NCBI RefSeq assembly: GCF_003590095.1
Contig: NC_039482.1
Coordinates: 9,317,657 to 9,381,656 of the forward strand
DNA length: 64,000 bases
Reading direction: 5' to 3'
Source: Trichoplusia ni
Taxonomy: Eukaryota > Arthropoda > Insecta > Lepidoptera > Noctuidae
Made by a program: the position numbers and the translations under genes. Under the pieces are notes generated by a model. That model did no database searches and had not been told where the DNA came from. It saw nothing but the letters and a program-made list of their open reading frames with translations. This document shows, piece by piece, positions 1 to 11,566 of the stretch (its first letter is position 1; each line of letters starts with the position of its first letter).

Positions 1-380
1 ACAGCAAACTGCCTATATCCTTAACCTTGACCTCCAAAACTCAATTACCCAAGCTTTACCATACCTCTTACTAACACTGGTTGTTAGATTTTCTGGTCTC
101 TGATTACAAATAAATACTGCCGCAGATGCCAGCATAAATAGCTAGCACCCACTTTTTATGTGCCTTCGGAACACGGATGATCAGTACCCATTGAGCGATC
201 ACGCCAAAAATTGCTTCATCTGAATCCGACCTAGGAGACTCACGGTCTAGTGTCTCCTCTAGAAACTCGTCATCATAAGTAATTAAGACATTTCACTAAT
301 GATGGGTGCTCTTGATTGACGATCGGAGTGGTTGCCACCCTAAGATACCCAGTAATTCTTCATTTGTTTTCGGTGTGTAG
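1..380 (+). other. Intron 1 of gene A (part)
   Basis: Non-coding. The first about 55 bases align by eye with 5810-5860 in intron 1 of gene B, and the end carries the acceptor GGTGTGTAG directly before the exon at 381. About 130-260 holds a worn copy of the interspersed repeat that is fuller at 14818-15186 (phrases such as CCTTCGGAACACGGATGATC). Confidence 0.7.
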
Positions 381-3300
381 CGCTGTAGCAGCTGGATGCT
401 ACGGCAAAGACCAGGATTTCCCTCCAGGGTTCAAGTTCGGAGCAGCTACTGCGGCGTACCAGGTCGAGGGAGCTTGGAATGTTAGCAGTAAGTTAATGTG
501 GGAAATATTAAAACTTAATTTTACCTTTACAATATACCATTCAAGCCTACGAGTGCCAAAGAAATATGCGTAAAGTCGGTACAGTATATAAAAGTATATT
601 ATTCACATGGAAACCATAACACTGTCTGGTGCACTTGGCGACTTGTTTTATTGAGTTGTTTTTATGAGCACTAACGTGTTTTATAAGCGTCACTCCAATC
701 AACATAGGTTCACTTTAAGAGCTGGAATCTTTGCTGGGGCGATCCAGTTAAAAAATTGAGAGAAGACAGGAAAGTGACAGCCTTTCGCCAACTACATCTG
801 GGTCGACATCCAGACGAACTGTTTCCAGCTTAGTAATAGTTTTTTCAATTCTTTGTTTGTGGTCTGGTGTGTATGTAATATAGAAATAAAGAAGCCTAAA
901 ATTGCATTAAATATACTTTTCAGACAAAGGTGTAAATATATGGGATAAGTTCTTACATGACAAGCCGAGTGTTATCAAAGACTTGAGCAATGGAGACGTC
1001 GCCTGCGACTCCTACCACAACTGGGAGAGGGATGTGGAGATGGCTGCTGAACTGGGACTTGACTATTACAGGTATTCACAAGAGCATGTAGACAAAATAC
1101 ATTTTTCCAAGCGTTATCCCAGATAAAACGCACATACACGAAACACAGTTAAATGAAAATCCCGTCAATTGTCCTAGTCGTATAAATTGTCGAAGGTTAT
1201 AAGTGACTTACAACTGCATAGTTGTGATTCTTTCTTTAATATATTTCAATATTTTAATGGCAGTTGGATAGGAAATGAGATAAGTAAGCTATTATTATTT
1301 CCAAGATTAACTTATACCAAACAGATTTGAAGAATCTAAGTACCGTCAGTTGGTCTCTTTTCCCCCTGAGTAGCTACAGTGTTCTATATATGTCTAGATA
1401 AGCTAAGCTAGCCTTTTAAAATCTTAGGATTTCGCTATCCTGGTCTCGGATCCTCCCCACTGGCTTCCCTAACAAGATCAACGAAGATGGAGTAAACTAC
1501 TACAACAAGCTGATTGACGGTCTTCAGGCGAAGGGCATCGACGCTATGGTTACTATATACCACTGGGACCTACCACAACCTCTCCAGGAGTTAGGTGAGT
1601 CGACAGTTTAAGTTTTGAAAGTTGCCTTTGCCATATGGTAACAGCAAATTAGTACTAACAGACAATACCTAGTTCAGGAATTCGAATCCTTCTCCTCTGT
1701 ATGTTTCCCTTCGCATTACTTCTGTTCCTGGTTGAGTTATCTCCTTTTGCATCTTTTTATATCAATTGTCCATCTCACCCTTGGTTTATGGGGATTTTGT
1801 CATCTTGACCACCTTGATACAGTTATAATTTTGCTCTATCTACCAACTTAAAACGGTTTTGTGCAGGTGGCTGGACTAACCCCCTCATCGCGGACTGGTT
1901 CGAGGACTACGCGCGGGTTGTGTACAAGCACTTCGGCGACCGCGTCAAGCTTTGGCTTACGATCAATGAGCCCATAGTTATATGTGATGGTAGTTACAAC
2001 TCCGGTCTCGCTGCACCTGGTTATCTCAGCCCTGATATTGGAGCCTACTTATGTAACAAACACGTCCTATTGGCTCACGCTAAGGCCTGGAGACTGTACG
2101 ATAAGGAATTCAGACCTAAGTTTAATGGTAAGCTATTCTCTATAAATCCAAAAAAAATCCTCTCGATGGCGCTGGCGGGTGATCGATACTTACTTATTTT
2201 GTAAAGAACTCGACACAAGTGTTCAAAGCACCATAAGACTAAGTATTTCTTCATCTTGAAACTCGATGGGGCATCAAGCAGCAACAACGAGATGTCAAAT
2301 ACAAAATACTTAAACACAAACAAAAATAAACTGTTTTTTTTTTGCAATGACTATTATTCTTTCTTACAGGTAGAGTATCACTGGCCAACCATTTACTGTG
2401 GATCGAACCTTATTCAATAGAATACACCGACCTTGCAGAACTAGCTCTACAAAACTCGGTTAGTTATTCCATATGAATAGATTTACCCCATGCTGTCTTG
2501 CTACAGATGCTTACAACTAGGTATGGTCCCGGCACATGCAAAACCACAGCCTTGCATGGACATGAAATTTTCTAATGAATTAAGAAAATTTAATGTACAT
2601 GCAAGTATTTGTATAAAACAAGCAGGAGTTCCCCATGACTTTGTAGAAAGATTTACGTATATATTAGACAGTGATTTCGATGCATACAGCTAGTATTTTA
2701 AATATTCCCTTTCCCTAAATTGAGCCCTGTTTTCAGGCGGGGAGATACTCCCATCCAATCTACTCTAAGGCGGGAGGCTGGCCGCCAGGCGTGGAGGACG
2801 CCATCGCTATAGCTTGCTTAGAAAAAGGATACCCCAGGTCAAACTTCCCGTCGTTCACGAAAGAAGAAATTGAGTTGGTCAAAGGTAAGGGAATTGTGAC
2901 CTGCACAACTGTGCACTCAATCCGCTACCTTTAAGAAGAAAATAAATTAAAAAATGTTTTGTTACCACTTTGTAATCTTAAAGGAACATACGACTATTAC
3001 GGCATGAACCACTACACGAGTCGTTTGATCCGGGAGGCTCATCCCGACGAGAAGCTGTTGCCCTGGCCCTTCGGAGACGCTCCAGACCTAAAGGCGAAAA
3101 TGACTGTATCAGATAAATGGCCTGCCACTGTCGTTCCCTGGTTCTACGTAAGTACTGAAAGTAGGTTAACCCATCTGTGCGCGTGATAATAACAAAAGGA
3201 AAAACTCCTAAACTAACATCGTACACTTTTCAGGTGAACCCAAAAGGTATCCGCAAGCAGTTGGCCTGGCTGAAGCAGCAGTACGGTGACCTGGAGGTCA

Positions 3301-4505
3301 TGATCACAGAGAACGGACTGCCCACGTATAAAGGACTCAACGATACCACGAGAATCGACTATTACAAGAAGAATTTAAAACAGGTATCAAATAATTATGT
3401 AGATCCTTACCCTCGTGAAGCCACTTAAGGGTCGACTGATCGTAATATAAGCAAAGCTTTTCTCGCTCCGTAGATAGGCGACAATCTTTGTCATAACGAG
3501 TTTAGGAAGGCACGTTAAATTGTGGGGCCCGGCTGTTATTCATACAGCTTTTACAGTCGTTACAGATAGTCAGATGCTTGAAAGTCTGACAACCAGTCTA
3601 ACTAAGGGGTATCGTGTTACCCAGGTAACTGGATTGAGGAGGTCAGATAAGCACTTGCTCCTTTTGAAACACTGGTGCTTATCTGAATCTGGTTAGACTG
3701 GTAGCCGACCCCAACATAGTAGGGAGAAGGCTAAGACGATGGGTTACCAAAGGGTATCGTATTGCTAAGACTAATACGACATAAATGAAAAAACACTAGG
3801 CTGAGGTATGTCCATGCGAAAGTTATCTTGAATATAGTATTCAGATTTACGAAATTTTTCATGTAATCATACATCGTATTTATGTTCTCCAGATCTTGCT
3901 GTCAATTAATAAAGATGGGGTGAACGTGACTCACTACACCGCTTGGTCACTCATGGATAACTTTGAATGGGCTGATGGTTACACGTGAGTAGAATTAATA
4001 AGTAATTGTAACTGGCTGGTCCAGAACAACATTTTTAATAATGAGGATATGTTGGACTCTCGCGGACTAAAAACATCTTTCTCAACTATTTTGCCTAAGC
4101 CAGAGTCATGGGATCGCTCACGCGCGCCTCTGGCAAGCCCTTAAGTTTTTAGTCATTTTAGACTTCGTAATGTTCTTACGGAACTGTAGAAGTTCCGTAC
4201 CTAAAGGGTAAAATTTTAGAGTTCAGCTTACTGACAGGATCTTCCGTCTTTCTATTCGTTTATCCTTCCACGAGAAAGAATAATCTCATTAACCGTTACA
4301 ATTAGACATGAATATATTTTTTATGTCTTGTTTTAGTACCAAGTTCGGTCTGTACGAGGTGGACTTCAACGACCCGAAGCGCACGCGCACGCCTCGCGAG
4401 TCCGCCTACTACTACGCAAGCATTATCAAGAACCGCTCTTTGGATATACCTTCGAATAACACCAAACCAAAACAAAAACAAAGACCTTTGAAAAAAAAAT
4501 CTTAA
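1..4505 (+). CDS. GH1 beta-glucosidase/myrosinase-like gene A (5' partial)
   Basis: Secreted family-1 glycoside hydrolase; the family cleaves beta-glucosides with two glutamates. Coding exons by splice sites and reading frame: 381-487, 924-1071, 1428-1594, 1867-2127, 2370-2458, 2737-2884, 2984-3147, 3234-3383, 3893-3984, 4337-4505. Visible motifs: FKFGAATAAYQVEGAW near the N-terminus, YHWDLPQPLQEL, the acid/base Glu in TINEP (exon 1867-2127), YGMNHYTSR, the nucleophile Glu in MITENG (exon 3234-3383) and NFEWADGY. The signal-peptide exon is not in the window: the first bases match gene B intron 1 about 45 nt after its first exon, so exon 1 should lie just upstream. With a 29-nt exon as in B the total would be 1,524 nt (507 residues). 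Exon 381 joins in frame after an AG, giving Ser. The protein ends in a Lys/Gln-rich tail. Substrate cannot be told from sequence; lepidopteran relatives include digestive beta-glucosidases and myrosinase-like enzymes. Confidence 0.88.
3470..3745 (-). repeat. SINE-like lepidopteran interspersed repeat in gene A intron 9
   Basis: Contains GTTACCCAGGTAACTGGATT, GAGGAGGTCAGATAAGCACT and GGTAGCCGACCCCAACATAG, the reverse complement of the repeat at 14818-15186. A much more decayed version sits at the same place in gene B (about 8990-9200), so the insertion probably predates the A/B duplication. Confidence 0.6.
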
Positions 4506-5744
4506 AGCATTGAAACTGAACTGTTTCTTAGGGTGTTTATGCTCCTGAAAGAGGAGCGGGATTGTCTGAAAGGGTTACCGTAGCTTCGGTACACGAAGGG
4601 TAAATTAAGGAACATGGGTGGGTTTTAGTGAGTAGGAGTCTGACACTCCCTTCCGCTCAACCCAAAGCGGAAGGAGTCATTTGGTAACTTTCCATCCGGA
4701 AAAACCCATCCATGTTCCTTCTTTTGCACTTCGTGTGCCGAGGCTACGGTAACCCTTTCGGACAATCCCGCGGCGCACATTAGACCCTAGCACTTAATAT
4801 ATTAAATTGGCTAATTTATTTTTAATACCGTATAGGTAGACAGTTTTTTAAAGAACCTTCACGCGTGATGCCGTGACCAAAGAAAATAGGGATTCATTTT
4901 TATAATATGTAGATCACGATTTGCGACTGTCAAGGGGCTTACTAGCAAGTCTTGAAGTGAAATTATGGCGGGTGTGAAAGAGATGTGCTGCTCTAGTCAT
5001 GTATTACTCTGTCACGCTTCCACAATCATAATTACTTTATTACGTTGTATATAGAATTCAGGTATTAAATTACAGAATGTGTTCATATTCAAGGGGTTTT
5101 AGGATATCCTAGTGACTCATGGGCTACCGGTCGTTAATCATTTTTAGGTCCCGCTTTTTTAAGAAACTGTTAATCAAGGGCGTCTTTCACACTAATAAAA
5201 TAGAAATATAATGAGCGCTAGTTTTTTAAGAACATGAACACACACAACACATCGCAACTTGGACCAATGGAAACTAAGTACCAACATACCTCCTTAACAC
5301 GTAACCTGAGATTGAGTTAACTCTTCGAGTGTCATTGTTATAAAACTACACAAAAAGTGCCAGTACTTTGCAGTGCCGTTAAGGAAGTGATGAAAAGTAC
5401 CAATGGTGATATTGGATTTGTATGCAATAGGCGTAGGTTCGATCCCAAAGCAGACAAGTACCAGCAAAATCATAAGGAGGAAACCTGAATCTCAGATGTT
5501 GAAAAAGAGCTTTTCTACCGATTCATGAAAATACCATAAATAAAAAATTCTATAAAATACTAGTATATACGGTTATTATTATGAAAATACAGTTGGCGAA
5601 CAACTTTGGTTGCTGACTGTAGGTGTACAACAAGCCAACTACTTATCAGCAATCATACCAACTCAAAATTCTCGTTAACAAATGTAATTTAATGTAATCA
5701 TTTTACTTAACAACGAGTAACTTTTGTGTGAATTAGTATCCACC
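4506..5744. other. Spacer between GH1 genes A and B
   Basis: No gene seen. It holds the foldback element listed separately, a possible ATTAAA polyadenylation signal for gene A at 4801-4806, and a short stretch near 5420-5470 with a tRNA-type B box (GGTTCGATCC), suggesting a SINE remnant. The last 150 bases before the gene B start codon should contain its promoter; no clear TATA box was recognised. Confidence 0.55.
4558..4769. mobile_element. Foldback (MITE-like) element after gene A
   Basis: Two arms of about 100 bases are near-perfect reverse complements: the left starts GGGATTGTCTGAAAGGGTTA and the right ends CCCTTTCGGACAATCCC. Both arms keep the AAGGAACATG / CATGTTCCTT and CTTCGTGTGCCGAGGCTACG blocks. 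There is no coding capacity. A related, interrupted copy lies after gene B (about 10110-10530) and half of one lies in gene D (about 17885-17965). Confidence 0.75.
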
Positions 5745-5773
5745 ATGATCTGGTTCCTGGCGGCTGTTTTTAG
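5745..5773 (+). CDS. Signal-peptide micro-exon of gene B
   Basis: A 29-nt exon, preceded by CCACC before the ATG and followed by a GTAAAA donor. It is too short for ordinary ORF calling. It is supported by the in-frame junction (AG + C = Ser) that creates a hydrophobic leader, and by equivalent exons found upstream of genes C and D. Confidence 0.85.
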
Positions 5774-8700
5774 GTAAAAATTTCATAGAAACTTACTACT
5801 TACTTACTGCAAACTGCCTATATCCTTGTGGTCCAGAACTCAATCACCCAAGTGACACGATAACGAAGACTGTCTTTTTAAACTTTATAGCTTCTGATTA
5901 CAAGTAACTACTGCCACAAATATACCAATTAAAGCTAGGAACCACATATTCACGTGCCTTCGAAACACGGAGCCTCTGGAATGGGTTCAACCGTCATATG
6001 GTCATGGATGGTCACCACTTAAGGACCGACTGCGCTGAACATTAATCAATCTGAGATTGGTCAGACCGTGAATTTCCTCTAGAAACTCGAGATCATAATC
6101 AATCAAGACACTAAACCATTGGTTGGTGCTGTCGATTGAAATAGTGGTAGCGTGGTACACACCCTTAGAGTATTTTTAAGTAATTCTGCATTTGTTTTTC
6201 GGTGTGTAGCGCTATAGCAGCTGGATGCTACGGCAAAGACCTGGGCGGACAATTCCCTCCGGGTTTCAAGTTCGGAGCAGGCACTTCATCGTACCAAGTC
6301 GAGGGGGCTTGGAATGTTAGCGGTGAGCCAGTATAAGCAGCATTCAAACTTAATTATGGAGATAACGAACAGACGTAAAAAAATGAATCGCTAGCTCAAC
6401 GCGTTGTTCTAAATATGTACCTATTAAGCCTACAAATACACATAGAAACCATAACACTGTTTGGTAGACAACCACTAACATTTTTTATAAGCTTCCCTCC
6501 AATCAACGTAGGTTGACTTTTAACTTCTGGAATCTTTAGTGGTGTGATGAAGTTCAAAAATAAGGGGAAGAAAGAATCAACATAAACGCCTAACTTTTTA
6601 CACTACATTTGGGGTCAACATCCAAGCGAAAGGTGTGCAGCTAAGTATCGGTATTTTTCAGTCAGTTCGTGATATGTTTCAGACAAAGGTGTAAATATTT
6701 TGGATAAGTTTGTGCATGACCACCCGACTTCGATCAAAGACTTGAGCAATGGAGACGTCGCCTGCGACTCCTACCACAACTGGGAGAGGGATGTGGAGAT
6801 GGCTGCTGAACTGGGACTTGACTATTACAGGTATACACAAGGACTGGTAGACAAGATACATTTTGATCAAATGTACTAACCTGACTGAAATGAAAGTCAC
6901 GTCACTTATTATAAAGTCGTATAATATTTTGAAGGTTATGTTATTTTAAACAAAGTGTGATTTTTTTAATCAAAGTCAGTATTACACACGGCTACAGCTA
7001 CATAGTTGCTATTATTACTTCGATACATTTAAATATTTATAATGGTAGTTACATAGGAAATTGGATAAGTTAATACATCTATTATTATTTCCTAGTTTAA
7101 CTCCTGCCATAAAGATTTTAAGACTCTGAGGGCCCTCTGGTCTTCCCCCAAACATTAGTTTTTCTATATTTTTCATTTTAAGCTTTCTTTTTAAAATCTG
7201 AGGTTTTCACTTTCCTGGTCGCGGATCCTCCCAACGGGTTTCCCCAACAAGATCAGCAAGGATGGCGTGAAGTACTACAATAAGCTGATCAACGGTCTTC
7301 AAGCGAAGGGCATCGAAGCCATGGTTACTATATACCACTGGGACCTACCGCTACCACTGCAGGAGTTAGGTGAGCCGTCAGACACCATTCGTTGGTAGAT
7401 AGTTTGTTTGGTCAGATTCACTTACACATCATCATCAACCTTGAATAACCTACTGCTGGACAGAAGTCGCCCTATGTTTATACCAATCCCTCTATTCCCT
7501 TCGCAACCATCCTATTCCTGTTTTATCTTCTTTTGCATCTGTTTATACCTTTCCCATCTCGTCCTTGGGCTACATAGATTTTGCCGTTTTATAATAAAAA
7601 CTGTTCTTCCAGGTGGCTGGACTAACCCCCTCATCGCGGACTGGTTCGAGGACTACGCGCGGGTTGTTTACACGCAGTTCGGCGACCGCGTCAAGCTTTG
7701 GCTCACGGTCAATGAGCCTATATCATTCTGTGACGGTAGTTACAACACCGGGGTCGGTGCCCCCGGTGTTCTCAGCCCTGATGTTGGAGCCTACATATGT
7801 AACAAACACGTCCTATTGGCTCACGCTAAGGCCTGGAGACTGTATGATAAGGAATTCAGACCTAAGTTTAATGGTAAGCCATTTTCTATGAATCCGAAAA
7901 TTTCCCCTTATTGTCGCTGGCGGGTGATCGATACTTATTTTTTTACAGGAAGAGTATCACTGGCCAACAATTTACTGTGGATTGAACCTTATTCAGAAGA
8001 ATACACCGACCTTGCAGAACTTGCCCTACAAAATTCGGTAAGTTAAGTAGTTCATTTCATCTCAAATCTTTGATATCCATTCTGAAAATCAGCTCACTTA
8101 ACTTAAGCCCTGTTTTCAGGCGGGAAGATACTCCCACCCAATCTTCTCCGAGGCAGGAGGCTGGCCGCCAGGCGTGGAGGAAGTTATCGCTAAAGTTTGC
8201 TTAGAGAAAGGATATCCCAGGTCTACCTTCCCGTCGTTCTCAAAAGAAGAAATTGAGTTGGTCAAAGGTACAGGAATGTGATTTAAAGTGCATGCTCCAA
8301 CCTAATTAAATAATACTATACATTAGTAGTACCTAGAATATACAGATTATAGAAGGACACCTGCCTAGCACGCGTTCATGTACAATACAAGCGCATGACG
8401 TATGAGAGCATGGAAACCGCGGCAGGTTTCACACAATTGTTTTAGGTACAATAACCTATAATACAACTGTGCACTCAATTTGCTATCGATGCTATCTTTA
8501 GGCAACAAATAAATAAAATAAAAGTTGTGTTACCGCTTTTCTTTCCTACAGGAACATACGACTATTACGGCATGAACCACTACACGAGCCGTCTGATCCG
8601 GGAGGCTCACCCCGACGAGAAGCTGTTGCCCTGGCCCTACGGAGACGCCCCAGACTTAAAGGCGAAAATGACTGTATCAGATAAATGGCCTGCCACTGTC

Positions 8701-10055
8701 GTCCCCTGGTTCTACGTAAGTACTGAAAGTAGTTCAACCCAAATGTGCGCGTGATAACTTAAGCAAACAAAAGAAAAAAAAAATCTTACAATTTTAGGTG
8801 AACCCAAAAGGTATCCGCAAACAGTTGGCGTGGCTGAAGCAGCAGTACGGGGACCTGGAGATCATGATCACAGAAAACGGTTTTCCCACGTATCATGGAC
8901 TCAACGACACCGCGAGAATCGACTATTACAAGAAGAATTTAAAACAGGTATCAAATAATTACGGATATCTATTCCCTCGTGGCTAAGCCACTTAAGGATC
9001 GACTGACCGCAGCATACGCAAGGCTTGGCTCGCTCCGTAGATGGGTGACGACCTATGTCATAACAATTGTCCTGCTGTCGTTGGTACATCCTCTTTAATC
9101 AGGTGAGTTACCTAGGGGTATCGTATTACTCGACACGTAGGTTGACACTGGTATTCAGATGCATCTTGTTAAACTGGAAATCTAATACGACATAATTGGA
9201 AAAACGCTCGGCAAATGATAAGGTGTGTCCATGAGAAGGTTTTCTTGAAGATAACCAGTATCAATGTAACCAGCGACGTATGAGTTTGACCGTTGATTTG
9301 TCATCTCTACTGTGCGACTAATTGTGATTGTGACTGTGTGCTTGTGGGGTCTTAGTATTCAGGTATTGCGAATCGTATTTATTTTCTCCAGATCTTGCTG
9401 TCAATTAATAAAGATGGGGTGAACGTGACTCACTACACCGCCTGGTCACTCATGGATAACTTTGAATGGGCTGATGGTTACACGTGAGTAGAATTAAAAT
9501 AATAGTATGTCCAGAACAACATTCCTTTTTTTCCGAAATAAAAAGCTAATGAGTTCAACCACGGCGTGAGGATATGTCAGACTCTCGCGAACTAAAAACA
9601 CCCCGTCCAACTATTTTGCCTAAGCCAGAGTCATGGGATCGCTCACGCACGCTCAATGCGACTCTGCCAAATCATTAAGTTTTTAGTCCTTTTAAACTTC
9701 TTTTAGAAAAGAATATTGTTGTTGCAAGAAGTTTTGCACCTAGAGGGTTAAATCATAATCCCATTCGTAGAGTTCCGCTTCGGACAGGGTCTTCCATCTT
9801 CCAATATCTTTACCCTTACACACAAAAATAAAAACCGTTGGCTGTTTCTCATGAATCGTTTGATTAACAATATAATGTTTGTTTTGTTTCAGCACTAAGT
9901 TTGGTCTGTACGAGGTAGACTTCAACGACCCGAAGCGCACTCGCACGCCTCGCGAGTCTGCTATCTACTACGCAAGCGTTATCAAGAACCGTTCTTTGGA
10001 TATACCTTCAAATACCACTAAACCGAAACAAAAACAAAAAACATTGAAAAAATGA
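5745..10055 (+). CDS. GH1 beta-glucosidase/myrosinase-like gene B (complete)
   Basis: Complete 11-exon gene, predicted 507 residues. Exons: 5745-5773, 6210-6322, 6683-6830, 7203-7369, 7613-7873, 7949-8037, 8120-8267, 8552-8715, 8798-8947, 9392-9483, 9893-10055. Exon 1 encodes only MIWFLAAVF plus two bases; it joins exon 2 in frame to form a signal peptide (MIWFLAAVFSAIAAG), which decides this start. Catalytic motifs are intact: acid/base Glu in TVNEP, nucleophile in MITENG, plus YHWDLP, GMNHYTSR and NFEWADGY. It is a tandem copy of gene A, with introns 1, 9 and 10 still alignable and the 3' flank sharing the foldback element. The proteins differ most after the NEP motif (ISFCDGSYNTGVGAPGVLSP against IVICDGSYNSGLAAPGYLSP), a region near the substrate pocket. 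The C-terminus is a basic Lys/Gln tail. Presumably secreted; substrate unknown. Confidence 0.92.
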
Positions 10056-10109
10056 TCTTAGAGCATTGAAAATGAACAGTTTCTTAGGGTTCTATACTCC
10101 TGCCGGGGC

Positions 10110-10530
10110 AGCGGGTTTGTCCGAGAGGGTTACATGGGTGGGGTTTAGTAACTGGGTGTCTGACACTCCATTCCGCTCATCCTCAAGTGGAAGGAGTCAT
10201 TTGATGATTTCCCATCTGGAAAAAAATAGGTTCTATACTCAACGGGGGAAAATGAAACCATATTACGATAGAAAACACTGAGTCTGGCTGCCCGTATGTA
10301 CATTGAGTATATCATTGTACATTGTGTAACCCTGACTACTCCAAGTTTAATAGGTGGTTTAGTAGAAAGGTAACATCTGCTCATTGGACCCATAGACTTA
10401 TTTTTTACGATGGGAAATCATCAAATGATTCCTTCCGCTTTGGGTGGAGCGGGAAAAAGGTCATCCATGTTCCTTCTTTTGTCCTTCGTGAACCGGGGCC
10501 ACAGTAACCCTTTCGGACAACCGCGCTGAG
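10110..10530. mobile_element. Interrupted foldback element after gene B
   Basis: The left arm (GTTTGTCCGAGAGGGTTACA) and right arm (AACCCTTTCGGACAACCGCG) match the element at 4558-4769. The centre is expanded to about 400 bases and includes duplicated arm segments (GGAAGGAGTCATTTGATGAT and its complement near 10415), suggesting internal rearrangement or nesting. Confidence 0.6.
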
Positions 10531-11084
10531 CACATTGGACCCTGGCAATTAATATATTAAATTGGCTAATTTATTTTTGATTTCCTATAGCTAGACAGTT
10601 CAAATTAATACGAATTTTTCGTTGTTGTTCCCGCTACGCTCGTTTCGGTCCTTTGATGGGGAACACCCTTAAATTTGCCAACGGTGAAATAGCTCTATTA
10701 TCGCCCACAGATACAGTTTTTGTGTTTTCTTGAATAAATAAATAAATGTGAGCAAGTGGTGTGATATATTCACTTTCATACATATATTTTTCACCATTAT
10801 TAGATTCGTGATTGCCCTCAATATAGCAGTAAACGTGTGAACAGTGTTGATACTGTTTATAAGGTTGATTAGCACTATATAGATTAAAAAGAGTTCGTTA
10901 AAACATACACAAGTGCTTTGTGTTATCAGCATAATTTCTTTAGTCCTCGTTATTCTGCATACCGACTAGTAAAATAGACATCTTTCTCAAGATGTTATAA
11001 AATCTAAGTAATTCATTCAAATATCAAAAAAATTTGTTAATGTATCGATAAAAAAACATCTTTATATATTCGAACTAGCTGACC

Positions 11085-11345
11085 CAGCAAACGTTGTTTT
11101 GCCGAATATGTTTTTTTTTAGTTGTATGTATTTAAATGCCACATTATAAAAAGAGCAAGCAATTTCGTCCAAAAAATAAAATATTTTTTTACTGTGAGCA
11201 ACCCTTATCACTTAGGGGTATGAAAAATAGATGTTAGTCGATTCTCATACCTACTGAATACGCATATAAAATTTGTTAAAAATCGGTTAAGCCGTTTCTG
11301 AGAAGTACGGTAACTAACATCGTGACACGGGAAATGCGTATGTAC
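11085..11345 (+). repeat. Interspersed repeat, common insect TE type
   Basis: Starts CTAGCTGACCCAGCAAACGT and ends with AATCGGTTAAGCCGTTTCTG...CGTGACACGGG. Both phrases recur in many insect TE remnants as I recall them; the class cannot be fixed without a repeat library. No ORF. Confidence 0.4.
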
Positions 11346-11566
11346 GTCATGGAACTCTTCTTAAACAGCTGATCCGGTGTTTTGGTTGCATTGGCATTGG
11401 CTTACATTCTCAAATCAGATCTTCAGTACGACCTAGCCGAATTACCCTGTAGGTATCTATATAAGAATAAGGTAAAATTAAATACAAATAAGATACAAAT
11501 ACTGTGACATAATTAATAACAGTTTTTATTTATTCACAACACAATTCATTTGGTATGATTCTGAGG

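Larger units (their letters stand above)
10056..11566. other. Convergent spacer between GH1 genes B and C
   Basis: No gene seen. It contains the interrupted foldback copy (about 10110-10530), a 3' flank block shared with gene A (GCACATTGGACCCTGGCAAT onward) and another repeat at about 11085-11345. Two overlapping AATAAA signals on the - strand (forward TTTATT at 11525-11534) fit the 3' end of gene C. Confidence 0.6.

Noticed and set aside
316..573. Open frame read as starting gene A at 316
   Set aside because: The first codon is TTG, not ATG, and the region before 381 is intron ending in GGTGTGTAG; gene B shows the true leader exon upstream. The part after 487 is intron read-through.
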